Assembly (NCBI RefSeq): GCF_004208535.1
Contig: NZ_SGIS01000005.1
Span: 1-39,185, forward strand
From: Sphingomonas populi
GTDB lineage: Bacteria; Pseudomonadota; Alphaproteobacteria; Sphingomonadales; Sphingomonadaceae
DNA length: 39,185 bases
Reading direction: 5' to 3'
Below, one piece after another: positions 16,319 to 24,607 of this stretch. The position numbers were made by a program, and so were the translations under genes. Each line of letters opens with the position of its first letter. Within the stretch, counting starts at the first letter, position 1. Below the pieces are notes generated by a model. That model had not been told where the DNA came from. It ran no database searches and saw only the letters and a list, made by a program, of their open reading frames with translations.

Positions 16319-16684
16319 ATGGCACGCGTAAAACGGGGTGTTACCACCCGCGCCAAGCACAACCGGATTCTCGATCAGGCGAAGGGCTATTATGGCCGTC
16401 GCAAGAACACGATCCGCATCGCCCGTCAGGCCGTCGAAAAGGCTGGCCAATATGCGTATCGCGACCGCAAGGTTAAGAAGCGCAACTTCCGCGCGCTGTG
16501 GATTCAGCGTATCAACGCCGCCGTGCGCGTCGAGGGGCTGACCTATGCCACCTTCATGCATGGCGTGAAGCTCGCCGGTATCGAACTGGACCGCAAGGTT
16601 CTGGCCGACATCGCGATGCACGAAGGCGCTGCGTTTAGCGCGATCATCGCGCAAGCGAAGGCGGCTCTGCCCCAGGCCGCCTGA
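16319..16684 (+). CDS. rplT: Large ribosomal subunit protein bL20
   Basis: bL20 is an early-assembly 50S protein that binds 23S rRNA. The 121-residue product begins [20 protein letters not shown] and contains [13 protein letters not shown] and [18 protein letters not shown], all typical. The gene ends at a strong intrinsic terminator (16710-16739). In some bacteria bL20 represses its own operon by binding the mRNA leader; no leader structure of that kind was identified here. Confidence 0.98.
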   Translation: MARVKRGVTTRAKHNRILDQAKGYYGRRKNTIRIARQAVEKAGQYAYRDRKVKKRNFRALWIQRINAAVRVEGLTYATFMHGVKLAGIELDRKVLADIAMHEGAAFSAIIAQAKAALPQAA

Positions 16685-16709
16685 GCGGACTGTAGCGCCA
16701 AGCGAATCG

Positions 16710-16739
16710 GGGCGTCGGTGGCAACACCGGCGCCCTTTT
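16710..16739 (+). terminator. Intrinsic terminator of rpmI-rplT
   Basis: GGGCGTCGGTG (16710-16720) pairs with CACCGGCGCCC (16725-16735) with one T-G wobble over a GCAA loop, followed by TTTT (16736-16739). It lies 26 bases after the rplT stop and is the clearest Rho-independent terminator in the window. Confidence 0.85.
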
Positions 16740-16819
16740 CGTTGGGGTTTGCGCGCTCTCCCGTTCGTGCTGAGCATCCCGACGGGGGAAAGATCGGTAA
16801 TGGTTCAAGGGAACCCGTC

Positions 16820-17440
16820 ATGGCGCTGAACACCTGGTGGCTGTACGTCACCGTCGTCTTCCTGGTCGCCGGCACGCCCGGCCCCAACATGCTGCATGTG
16901 ATGGTGCAGAGCATCCAGCACGGCACGGCCCGCGCGCTCGCGTCGATGGCGGGGCTGATGAGCGCGGTGCTGCTGTGCCTGCTCGCCTCGGCGGCGGGGC
17001 TGGGCGCGCTGCTCAAGGCGTCGCCGCTGCTTTACGACATCATCCGCTATGTCGGCGTCGCCTATCTGGTGTGGCTCGGCATCAAGGCGTGGCGCGCGCC
17101 GGTCGGCAATCCGCAGGACGGCGAAGCGACGCGGCAGCGCTCGCTGCGGGCATTGTACATGACCGGGCTTGGCACCGGCCTCTCCAACCCCAAGCTGATC
17201 GTGTTCGCCGCCGCGCTGTTTCCGCAGTTCCTCGATCTGCACCGCCCGTTCGCGCCGCAGCTCGGCATTCTGGTCGCCAGCTTCGTGGTGATCGAAAGCG
17301 GCTGGTATTGCATCTATGCGTTCGGCGGGCGTTCGCTCGCGGCGTGGCTCGCGCCGGCCAACCGGCGGCGGCTGTTCAACCGCGGATCGGGGCTGATCTT
17401 CATCGGTTTCGGCGCCGCGCTGCTCGGCAGCCGCGTCTGA
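16820..17440 (+). CDS. LysE/RhtB family amino acid exporter
   Basis: The 206-residue product has the six-helix LysE/RhtB layout. The N-terminal signature FLVAGTPGPNMLHVMVQSIQ carries the conserved TPGP and is followed by GTARALASMAGL. The segments YDIIRYVGVAYLVWLGIKAW and GLSNPKLIVFAAALFPQF contain the family's NPK motif. Members export amino acids such as lysine, homoserine lactone or threonine; the substrate cannot be told from sequence. The ATG at 16820 is chosen because the membrane helix begins just after it; the longer upstream frame adds a charged stretch derived from intergenic DNA. Confidence 0.9.
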   Translation: MALNTWWLYVTVVFLVAGTPGPNMLHVMVQSIQHGTARALASMAGLMSAVLLCLLASAAGLGALLKASPLLYDIIRYVGVAYLVWLGIKAWRAPVGNPQDGEATRQRSLRALYMTGLGTGLSNPKLIVFAAALFPQFLDLHRPFAPQLGILVASFVVIESGWYCIYAFGGRSLAAWLAPANRRRLFNRGSGLIFIGFGAALLGSRV

Positions 17441-17497
17441 CCGCTTGACCTGAGCCGCGCGCTCGGCTTCGACGCCCGCGTCCCCAAGGAATCCATG

Positions 17498-18580
17498 ATG
17501 GCTGATCTCGACCACCTCCATACCGACCTGATCGCGCGGATCGACGCCGCCGACAGCCTCGACGCGCTCGATGCGGTGCGCGTCGCCGCGCTCGGCAAGC
17601 AGGGCGCGGTGACGGCTTTGCTCAAGACGCTCGGCGGGATGTCGCCCGACGAGCGCCAGCAGCAAGGCCCGCGCATCCAGGCGCTGCGCGAAGGCGTGAC
17701 CGCCGCGATCGCCACGAAGAAAGCCGCGCTCGACCGCGCCGAGCTCGACGCGAAGCTCGCCCGCGAAACGCTCGACATGACCTTGCCCGCCGAGGCCGCG
17801 CCGGTCGGCAGCATCCACCCGGTCAGCCAGGTGATGGACGAGCTGGCGGAAATCTTCGCCGATCTCGGCTTCGCGGTCGCGACTGGCCCCGAGATCGAGA
17901 CGCAATGGTACAACTTCACCGCGCTCAACATGCCCGAGACGCATCCCGCGCGGGCGATGCACGACACCTTTTACCTGAACGCCAAGGACGGCGAAGAAGC
18001 GCGCGTGTTGCGCACCCACACCAGCCCCGTGCAGATCCGCGCGATGCAGGCGGCGGGCGGCACCAAGCCGATCCGCATCATCGCGCCGGGCCGCACCTAT
18101 CGCAGCGACAGCGACGCCACCCACACGCCGATGTTCCATCAGGTCGAGGGGCTGGTGATCGACAAGGGGATCACGCTCGGCCACCTCAAATGGACGCTGG
18201 AGACCTTCCTCAAGGCGTTCTTCGAGCGTGACGATATCGTGCTTCGGCTGCGCCCGAGCTACTTCCCCTTCACCGAGCCTTCCGCCGAGGTCGATGTCGG
18301 CTTCTCGGTGGTCAACGGCAAGCGCGTGATCGGCGGTTCCGATGGCTGGATGGAAGTGCTCGGCTCGGGCATGGTCCACCGCACGGTCATCGAAGCGGGC
18401 GGCTATGATCCGAATGAATGGCAGGGTTTCGCGTTCGGCTGCGGGATCGACCGGCTGGCGATGCTCAAATACGGCATGGACGATCTGCGCGCCTTCTTCG
18501 ACGGCGACGCGCGCTGGCTCAAGCACTACGGCTTCTCCGCGCTCGACGTGCCGACCCTGAGCGGCGGGGTGGGGGCGTGA
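17498..18580 (+). CDS. pheS: Phenylalanine-tRNA ligase alpha subunit
   Basis: PheS is the catalytic subunit of the alpha2-beta2 phenylalanyl-tRNA synthetase. The 360-residue product has an N-terminal coiled-coil tRNA-binding region and the class II catalytic core. Motif 1 lies in [17 protein letters not shown], motif 2 in the [12 protein letters not shown] and [10 protein letters not shown] region, and motif 3 in [14 protein letters not shown]. The Phe-binding FTEPSAEVD and [12 protein letters not shown] segments are also visible. Two adjacent ATGs (17495 and 17498) are possible; AAGGA is seven bases from the second. pheT follows after a 106-base gap filled by a palindromic repeat. Confidence 0.97.
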   Translation: MADLDHLHTDLIARIDAADSLDALDAVRVAALGKQGAVTALLKTLGGMSPDERQQQGPRIQALREGVTAAIATKKAALDRAELDAKLARETLDMTLPAEAAPVGSIHPVSQVMDELAEIFADLGFAVATGPEIETQWYNFTALNMPETHPARAMHDTFYLNAKDGEEARVLRTHTSPVQIRAMQAAGGTKPIRIIAPGRTYRSDSDATHTPMFHQVEGLVIDKGITLGHLKWTLETFLKAFFERDDIVLRLRPSYFPFTEPSAEVDVGFSVVNGKRVIGGSDGWMEVLGSGMVHRTVIEAGGYDPNEWQGFAFGCGIDRLAMLKYGMDDLRAFFDGDARWLKHYGFSALDVPTLSGGVGA

Positions 18581-18591
18581 CCCTGTTTGAT

Positions 18592-18676
18592 CGTCACCCT
18601 AGCGCAAGCTGGGGTCTCCCCGTGGCGGGCGGTGCCGCCAACCTACAGAAAGACCCCAGCTTGCGCTGGGGTGACG
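18592..18676. repeat. Inverted repeat inside the pheS-pheT operon (family B)
   Basis: Arms 18592-18617 and 18651-18676 are 26-base inverted copies with one mismatch, matching the core of the 8094-8175 element. The right arm ends ten bases before the pheT ATG, so in the mRNA the hairpin would lie directly against the pheT ribosome-binding region (GACGGACGG). Confidence 0.9.
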
Positions 18677-18686
18677 GACGGATCGC

Positions 18687-21074
18687 ATGAAATTCACCCT
18701 CTCCTGGCTCCACGACCATCTCGACACCAGCGCGTCGCTCAACGAGATCGTCGATACGCTCACCCGCATCGGCCTTGAGGTCGAGAGCGTCGACAATCCC
18801 GGCGCCAAGCTCGCCGCGTTCCGCGTGGCGAAGGTGCTCACCGCCGAGCGCCATCCGCAGGCGGACAAGCTGCAAGTCCTCTCGGTCGACGCCGGTGACG
18901 GACCGATGCAAGTCGTGTGCGGCGCGCCCAACGCGCGCGCCGGTCTCGTCGGCGTGTTCGGCATGCCCGGCGCGACCGTGCCGGCCAACGGCATGGTGCT
19001 CAAGGTCGCGGAGATTCGCGGTGTCGTTTCGAACGGCATGATGTGCTCGACGCGCGAACTCGAACTCGGCGACGATCATGACGGCATCATCGAACTGCCC
19101 AGCGATGCGCCGATCGGCGCCGCCTATCCCGATTATGCCGGCCTCAACGATCCGGTGATCGACGTCGCGATCACCCCCAACAAGCAGGATTGCATGGGCG
19201 TGCGCGGTATCGCGCGTGATCTCGCCGCAGCGGGGCTGGGCCGGCTCAAGCCGCTGGTGGTGCCGGGCACGACGGTCACGCCAGCGCCGGTCGCGGGCGA
19301 GGGCGCCGGACCGGACATCCGTATCGACGATAGCGTCGGTTGCCCGGCCTTCTACGGCCAGACCGTCGCCGGCGTCAGCAACAGCACCGCGCCCGAATGG
19401 ATGACGCGGCGGTTGCAGGCGATCGGGCAGAAGCCGATCTCGGCTTTGGTCGACATCACCAACTATGTGTCGTTCGATCTCGGACGGCCGCTCCACGTCT
19501 ATGATCGCGCCAAACTGCCGGGCGGCCTCGTCGCGCGCAAGGCGACATCCGGCGAGCAACTGCTGGCGCTCAACGGCAAGACCTACACGCTCGACGAGAG
19601 CATGACCGTCATCGCCGACGATCGCGCTGCGCTCGGCATCGCCGGGATCATCGGCGGTGAAGACTCGGGGTGCAGCGACACGACCTCCGACGTGCTGATC
19701 GAATGCGCCTATTTCGATCCCGAAAGCATCGCCCGCACCGGCCAGAAGCTCGCCGTCACCAGCGACGCACGTCAGCGCTTCGAACGCGGCGTCGATCCCG
19801 CGTTCGTCGAGGACGGCCTCGCCATCGCCACGGCACTGGTGCTGAACCTGTGCGGCGGCACGCCCGGCGGCATTACCCGCGCCGGCGAGCCGCCGGTGCC
19901 CGCCACGGTGATCGCCTATGATCCGGCGCGCGCCGAGACGCTCGGCGGCCTCTTCGTCGCGCCCGAGCGCCAGCAGGCGATCCTCGAAAGCCTTGGCTTC
20001 ACCGTCTCGGCAGATTGGCACGTCGGCGTGCCGAGCTGGCGCCGCGATGTGGAAGGCGTGCCCGATCTCGTCGAGGAAGTGATCCGCATCGAGGGCATCG
20101 ACCATGTCCCGCCGGTGCCGCTGCCGCGCATCCCCGGCGTCGCCACGCCAACCGCCACACCCGAGCAGAAGACCGAGCGCCGCGTCCGCCGCGCCGCCGC
20201 CGCGCGCGGGCTCAACGAAGCGGTGACCTGGAGCTTCGTGTCCGAAGCCGAAGCCGCGCCTTTCGCCAATGTCTCTGGGGGTGGCGCCTGGACCCTCGCC
20301 AACCCGATCAGCGAAGACCTCAAGGTGATGCGTCCGTCGCTGTTGCCGGGGCTACTCTCCGCCGCCGCGCGCAACCTCAAGCGCGGCGCGGACGGCGTGC
20401 GGCTGTTCGAGATCGGCCGCCGCTATCTCGCCGAGGCCGAGCGCGCCACGCTCGGCGTGGTGCTGGCCGGCGAGAAGCGCGCGCGCGGCTGGCAGGGCGG
20501 CAAAGCGCTGGGCTTCGACGCGTTCGACGCCAAGGCCGAGGCGATCGCGCTGCTCGCGGCGGCAGGTGCGCCGGTCGAGAATCTCCAGATCTTCGGCGAG
20601 GCCGGCGAGCATTGGCACCCCGGCCAGTCGGGCACGTTGCGGCTTGGCCCCAAGACGGTGCTCGCGGCGTTCGGCATCGTCCATCCGCTCACGACGCGCG
20701 CGTTCGATCTCGACGGCACGGTTGCGGCGGTCGAACTGTATCTCGATGCGATCCCCGCCAAGCGCGGTGGAACCGGCTTCATGCGCCCCGCCTATGCGCC
20801 GCCCGCGCTCCAGCCGGTGCGGCGCGACTTCGCCTTCACCGTCCCCGCCGGCCTCGCCGCCGACGCGCTGGTGCGCGCGGTGAAGGGTGCCGACAAGGCG
20901 ACGATCACGGCGGCACGGCTGTTCGACCTGTTCGAGCGCGACGGTGTGCGCTCGATGGCGATCGAAGTGACGCTGCAACCCGCCGACAAGAGCTTCACCG
21001 ACGAGGCGCTGAAGGCGATTGCCGACAAGGTGGTGGCGGCGGCGGCGAAGCAGGGCGCGGTGCTCAGAGGCTGA
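18687..21074 (+). CDS. pheT: Phenylalanine-tRNA ligase beta subunit
   Basis: PheT supplies editing and tRNA-binding domains to phenylalanyl-tRNA synthetase. The 795-residue product has the full bacterial layout. It starts with the MKFTLSWLHDHLDTS N-terminus and an EMAP/OB-type tRNA-binding domain (about 40-150, with VVCGAPNARAG). The B3/B4 editing core follows (NKQDCMGVRGIARDLAA, VDITNYVSFDLGRPLHVYD). Next come the B5 domain, the catalytic-like domain (NPISEDLKVMRPSLLPGLL) and a C-terminal FDX-ACB anticodon-binding domain from about residue 700 (PVRRDFAFTVP). Length and order are normal. Confidence 0.97.
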   Translation: MKFTLSWLHDHLDTSASLNEIVDTLTRIGLEVESVDNPGAKLAAFRVAKVLTAERHPQADKLQVLSVDAGDGPMQVVCGAPNARAGLVGVFGMPGATVPANGMVLKVAEIRGVVSNGMMCSTRELELGDDHDGIIELPSDAPIGAAYPDYAGLNDPVIDVAITPNKQDCMGVRGIARDLAAAGLGRLKPLVVPGTTVTPAPVAGEGAGPDIRIDDSVGCPAFYGQTVAGVSNSTAPEWMTRRLQAIGQKPISALVDITNYVSFDLGRPLHVYDRAKLPGGLVARKATSGEQLLALNGKTYTLDESMTVIADDRAALGIAGIIGGEDSGCSDTTSDVLIECAYFDPESIARTGQKLAVTSDARQRFERGVDPAFVEDGLAIATALVLNLCGGTPGGITRAGEPPVPATVIAYDPARAETLGGLFVAPERQQAILESLGFTVSADWHVGVPSWRRDVEGVPDLVEEVIRIEGIDHVPPVPLPRIPGVATPTATPEQKTERRVRRAAAARGLNEAVTWSFVSEAEAAPFANVSGGGAWTLANPISEDLKVMRPSLLPGLLSAAARNLKRGADGVRLFEIGRRYLAEAERATLGVVLAGEKRARGWQGGKALGFDAFDAKAEAIALLAAAGAPVENLQIFGEAGEHWHPGQSGTLRLGPKTVLAAFGIVHPLTTRAFDLDGTVAAVELYLDAIPAKRGGTGFMRPAYAPPALQPVRRDFAFTVPAGLAADALVRAVKGADKATITAARLFDLFERDGVRSMAIEVTLQPADKSFTDEALKAIADKVVAAAAKQGAVLRG

Positions 21075-21086
21075 GGAGAAGGCGGA

Positions 21087-21956
21087 ATGGCTGATCTGGT
21101 CGAGATTACGGGTGCGGGGCTGTCGGCGGCAATCAACCCGTTCGGCGCGGAGCTGACGCATCTGCGCGACGGCCAAGGCCGCGAGCTGATGACCGATGCC
21201 GATCCGGCGTTCTGGACCGGCCATGCGCCGCTGCTGTTCCCCTTTGTCGGGCGGCTGAACGGCGATGTGCTGCGGCTCGACGGCGCCGAATATCCGATGA
21301 AGCAGCATGGCTTTGCCCGCCGGAGTGCCTTCACTTTGGTCGAACAGGACGAGTCGCAGGTACGCTTCCGGCTGGAGGACGATGCCGGGACGCGCGCGGT
21401 ATACCCGTTCGCCTTCGCGCTCGACGCGGCCTATGCGATCGACGGCGCAACGCTGACGGTCGCGATCACCATCGCCAATCGCGGCGATGCGCCGATGCCG
21501 GCAAGTTTCGGCTTCCACCCCGCCTTCGCCTGGCCACTGCCTTACGGTGAACCTCGCGCCGATCACCGGATCGTGTTCGCGGCGGATGAACCGGGTACGC
21601 TGGTCGCGCTCAAGGACGGACTCACCGCGTCGGGCGAACGACCGTCGCCGCTCGACGGGCGCGTGCTGCACCTGTCGGACGCGATCTTCGCCGACGATGC
21701 CTTGATCTGGGACGGCCTCGCCTCGCGCAGCGTCAGCTACGGCGCGGCCACCGGCCCGCAGCTTGAGATCGCCTTTCCCGACACCGAGAAGCTCGGCATC
21801 TGGACCAAGCCCGGCGCGGCGTTCGTCTGCATTGAGCCGTGGCATGGCATCGCCGACCCGCAGGGCTATGCCGGCGATTTCCGCGACAAGCCCGGCGTGT
21901 TCGAGATTGCACCCGGCGCGGCGTGGACGTGCCGGATGGAGATCACGCTGCGATAA
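21087..21956 (+). CDS. Aldose 1-epimerase family protein (LacX-like)
   Basis: This 289-residue cytosolic beta-sandwich protein belongs to the galactose mutarotase superfamily. The HAPLLFPFVGRLNGD segment, the KQHGFARRSAF motif with the catalytic-type histidine, FGFHPAFAWPL with the second histidine and the late CIEPWHGIADPQG segment match the LacX/YeaD-like subgroup. Mutarotases interconvert alpha and beta anomers of hexoses; the natural sugar is not evident. GGAGAAGGCGGA precedes the ATG. It lies 12 bases after pheT and may be read from the same transcript. Confidence 0.88.
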   Translation: MADLVEITGAGLSAAINPFGAELTHLRDGQGRELMTDADPAFWTGHAPLLFPFVGRLNGDVLRLDGAEYPMKQHGFARRSAFTLVEQDESQVRFRLEDDAGTRAVYPFAFALDAAYAIDGATLTVAITIANRGDAPMPASFGFHPAFAWPLPYGEPRADHRIVFAADEPGTLVALKDGLTASGERPSPLDGRVLHLSDAIFADDALIWDGLASRSVSYGAATGPQLEIAFPDTEKLGIWTKPGAAFVCIEPWHGIADPQGYAGDFRDKPGVFEIAPGAAWTCRMEITLR

Positions 21957-22040
21957 CGCGGAAATCGTCACGCCCTTGCAACGTCCGGCGCGCTTGCGCA
22001 TTCAAGGTGCCAGCGACAACGACCGTGAAGGGCCAGCGCG

Positions 22041-22955
22041 ATGCGTCTCGACGATTTCGATCCTAACATTAATGTCGAGGATCAGCGCGGCCAGGGCGGC
22101 GGCGGCTTTGGTGGCGGTGGCGGCGGCGGCATGCTGCTCGGGCTGTTGCCGATGGTGTTCAGCCGCTTCGGCTGCGGCGGCGTCGTGGTGTTGCTGATCG
22201 CGCTCGCGGTGTTTGGCGGGCTGGGCAGCCTCGGCGGCGGTGGCAGCGGCGTTCGCACCAGCGCGCCGACCGAGCAGACCGCCGGCGCGGGCCACGGCAC
22301 CGATACCAAATCGAGCTGCACCATCGATGCCGCCAGCAAGGTCGCGTGCAACGCCTTCAGTTCGGCCGACAAGACCTGGGCGGCGCTCTTCCAGCAATCG
22401 GGCGAGAAGTTCGTCGCGCCGAAGCTGGTGTTCTATTCGGGCAGCGGCCGTTCGGGCTGCGGTGCCGCGCAGAGCGCGATGGGGCCGTTCTACTGTCCGC
22501 AGGATCAGGGCGTCTATCTCGACACCAGCTTCTTCGACGAACTCGGCAATCGTTTCGGCGCCAAGGGCGATTTCGCGCAGGATTACGTGATCGCGCATGA
22601 ATTCGGCCATCACATCCAGAATTTGATGGGAACCTCCGCCAAGGTCGCACAGGCCGAGCGCAGCGGCAGCGAGGCCGAGGGCAACAAGATGTCGGTGCGG
22701 CTTGAGCTGCAGGCGGATTGCTACGCCGGCGTCTGGGCCGCGCAGAACCGCGACCGGCTCGATCCGGGCGATATCCAGGAAGGCATGACCGCAGCGCATG
22801 CGATCGGCGACGATACGCTCCAGAAGCAGGCGCAGGGCCGCGTCGTGCCCGACAGCTTCACCCACGGCACCTCGGCACAGCGCGAACATTGGCTCAAGAC
22901 CGGCCTCGACAGCGGCGATCCCGCGCAATGCGACACGTTTTCGGGGGCGATCTGA
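22041..22955 (+). CDS. Neutral zinc metallopeptidase (YpfJ-like)
   Basis: The 304-residue protein has a Gly-rich N-terminus (GQGGGGFGGGGGGG), one membrane helix (about 44-63) and an external domain with the zinc-binding motif H186-E187-F188-G189-H190 (HEFGHH), followed by the LELQADCYAGVWA segment that carries the third ligand. This is the layout of the YpfJ/KPN_02809 family of putative neutral zinc metallopeptidases. Several cysteines in the external domain suggest disulfides in the periplasm. The physiological substrate is unknown. Confidence 0.9.
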   Translation: MRLDDFDPNINVEDQRGQGGGGFGGGGGGGMLLGLLPMVFSRFGCGGVVVLLIALAVFGGLGSLGGGGSGVRTSAPTEQTAGAGHGTDTKSSCTIDAASKVACNAFSSADKTWAALFQQSGEKFVAPKLVFYSGSGRSGCGAAQSAMGPFYCPQDQGVYLDTSFFDELGNRFGAKGDFAQDYVIAHEFGHHIQNLMGTSAKVAQAERSGSEAEGNKMSVRLELQADCYAGVWAAQNRDRLDPGDIQEGMTAAHAIGDDTLQKQAQGRVVPDSFTHGTSAQREHWLKTGLDSGDPAQCDTFSGAI

Positions 22956-22995
22956 ACAATCGCGGCGGCGATCAGCAACGTTTTGTCACGCAGAC

Positions 22996-23021
22996 GGAAC
23001 GGGTGGGCAGGTCGCGACGTT
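22996..23021 (+). promoter_or_regulatory. EcfG (general stress response) promoter
   Basis: GGAAC (22996-23000), a 17-base spacer and CGTT (23018-23021) match the alphaproteobacterial EcfG sigma factor consensus GGAAC-N16/18-CGTT. It lies 28 bases before the ATG of a small membrane protein, a distance suited to a short 5' leader. This predicts PhyR-NepR-EcfG control of that gene. Confidence 0.7.
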
Positions 23022-23049
23022 AAGCCTTCAAGTAGGAGGAGCCTGAACC

Positions 23050-23196
23050 ATGCTGTATACTATCGCCGTCATCCTCGTTGTCCTGTGGCTGCTCGGCTTT
23101 GCCGTGCATATCGGCGGTGGCTTGATCCACTTGCTGCTCGTGATTGCCGTTATCGTGGTGGTCATCCAGCTCATCACGGGCCGTCGCGCACTATAA
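23050..23196 (+). CDS. Small membrane protein, lmo0937-like family
   Basis: The 48-residue product starts MLYTIAVILVVLWLLGF, then HIGGGLIHLLLVIAVIVVV, and ends ITGRRAL. This is the two-helix pattern of the lmo0937 family of small membrane proteins. TAGGAGGAG gives a near-ideal ribosome-binding site. The EcfG-type promoter just upstream indicates induction in the general stress response, in line with how this family is usually found. A 12-bp hairpin with a T tract follows the stop. Confidence 0.85.
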   Translation: MLYTIAVILVVLWLLGFAVHIGGGLIHLLLVIAVIVVVIQLITGRRAL

Positions 23197-23213
23197 CGAT
23201 CGAACGAATATAG

Positions 23214-23254
23214 CCCGTTCGTGCTGCGAGAAATCGAAGCACGAACGGGTTTTA
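23214..23254 (+). terminator. Hairpin terminator (compact family D repeat) between convergent genes
   Basis: CCCGTTCGTGCT (23214-23225) pairs perfectly with AGCACGAACGGG (23238-23249), followed by TTTTA on the plus strand. It lies between the small stress protein and the converging bkdB gene, so it can serve both strands, though only the plus strand has a T tract. Its arms are related to the dispersed family D repeats. Confidence 0.75.
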
Positions 23255-23277
23255 TCTATTCTACTCTCTGCGGCTGC

Positions 23278-24606
23278 TCAGTCCGCGAACAGCAAGACCG
23301 GCGTTTCCAGATAGCGCTTGAGCGCCTGCACGAAGCTCGCCGCGTCCCAGCCATCGACGACACGGTGGTCGCAACTGATCGACAGGTTCATCAGCTTGGC
23401 GCGGACGATATCGTCGCCCCGGAAGACGGGCCGCTCGACGATCTTGTTCGGCCCGATGATCGCCACTTCTGGGCGGTTGATGACCGGCGTGGTCGCGATC
23501 CCGCCGAGCGGCCCGAGCGATGTCACCGTCAACGTCGATCCCGACAATTCCGAACTGCTCGCCTTGCCGGTCCGTGCCGCCTCGGCCAGCCGCACGATCT
23601 CGGCGGCCAATTGCCACACATTGCGGTCCTGCGCGTCGCGGATGACCGGCACCATCAGCCCGGCATCGGTCTGCGTTGCCATGCCGAGATGCACCGCGCC
23701 AGCCCTCGTCACCACGCCCGCCTCGTCGTCATAGCGCGCGTTGAGCATCGGGAAGGCGGGGATCGTCTTGCAGATCGCCGCGATCAGCAGCGGCAGCATC
23801 GTAAGCTTGGGGCGATCACCGCGATTGGCGTTGAGGTCGGCACGCATATCCTCGATCGCGGTGACATCGATCTCATCGACATAGGTGAAGTGCGGGATCG
23901 CGCGCTTCGATGCCGCCATGTTCTCGGCGATGCGGCGGCGCATGCCGATGACCTTGATCGCCTCATCCGGGCGGGCGTGCGACGTGTGCGGTGCGTGATA
24001 GCCCTGTGCCGAACCGTAGCGGAGATAGGCGTCGAGATCGGCGTGGCGGATGCGCTCGCCCTCGGCGGGCTTCACCTGTGCGAGGTCGATGCCGAGGTCC
24101 GCCGCACGCGCCCGGACGGCGGGAGAGGCGAGCACTTTCGCATTCTCTCCCCTCCCTGAAAGGGAGGGGTCGGGGGTGGGTTGGCTTGTGGCGGGCGCAC
24201 GATCGGCCTCGGGCCGACCCACCCCTAGCCCCTCCCTTTCAGGGAGGGGAACAGGTCGCGCGATCTCCTCCACCCCCGGATTTTCCGCCTCAAATGCCTG
24301 CTCCACCGGCGCAGGCACATCGACCGGCCGCAGCGCCGGCGCCTCTTCGGCATCCATATCGACCGCATCGGTCTCGATCACCACCAGCGCCGCGCCGATC
24401 GACACCTGTTCGCCGACCTCGCCGGCCAGTGCGATCACCGTGCCCGACACGGGCGATTCCATCTCGACCGTCGCCTTGTCGGTCATCATGTCGGCGACGC
24501 GCTGGTCCTCCTCGATACGGTCGCCCACCGCGACGTGCCACGCGACGATCTCGGCCTCGGAAATGCCCTCGCCGATGTCGGGGAGTTTGAAGGTAAAGCG
24601 GGCCAT
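23278..24606 (-). CDS. bkdB: Branched-chain 2-oxoacid dehydrogenase E2 (dihydrolipoyl acyltransferase)
   Basis: E2 forms the core of the dehydrogenase complex and moves the acyl group from E1 to CoA by way of a swinging lipoyl arm. The 442-residue product has an N-terminal lipoyl domain (1-80) with the modified lysine K44 in MTDKATVEM, and a linker (80-155). A peripheral subunit-binding domain (155-195, ASPAVRARAADLGIDL) follows. The catalytic domain (about 215-442) has the active-site motif SISCDHRVVDG near its end. The linker contains an in-frame palindromic repeat (residues about 119-153, reading LPEREGLGVGRPEADRAPAT and so on). E1 genes lie upstream with a one-base gap; no E3 gene is nearby. 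Confidence 0.92.
   Translation of the reverse strand: MARFTFKLPDIGEGISEAEIVAWHVAVGDRIEEDQRVADMMTDKATVEMESPVSGTVIALAGEVGEQVSIGAALVVIETDAVDMDAEEAPALRPVDVPAPVEQAFEAENPGVEEIARPVPLPEREGLGVGRPEADRAPATSQPTPDPSLSGRGENAKVLASPAVRARAADLGIDLAQVKPAEGERIRHADLDAYLRYGSAQGYHAPHTSHARPDEAIKVIGMRRRIAENMAASKRAIPHFTYVDEIDVTAIEDMRADLNANRGDRPKLTMLPLLIAAICKTIPAFPMLNARYDDEAGVVTRAGAVHLGMATQTDAGLMVPVIRDAQDRNVWQLAAEIVRLAEAARTGKASSSELSGSTLTVTSLGPLGGIATTPVINRPEVAIIGPNKIVERPVFRGDDIVRAKLMNLSISCDHRVVDGWDAASFVQALKRYLETPVLLFAD
24147..24250. repeat. Palindromic repeat (family G) inside the bkdB coding sequence
   Basis: Two flanking 9-bp hairpins, each CCCCTCCCT with AGGGAGGGG (24149-24169 and 24229-24249), enclose a central stem GGGTGGGT (24174-24181) with ACCCACCC (24217-24224). 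It is the same repeat family as the intergenic copy at 9705-9868, but here it is read in frame as part of the E2 inter-domain linker. Confidence 0.9.
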
Positions 24607-24607
24607 A

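Noticed and set aside
16761..16775. CCGTTCGTGCTGAGC upstream of the LysE-type gene
   Set aside because: It resembles one arm of a family D repeat but has no partner arm, so it was not listed as a repeat in its own right.
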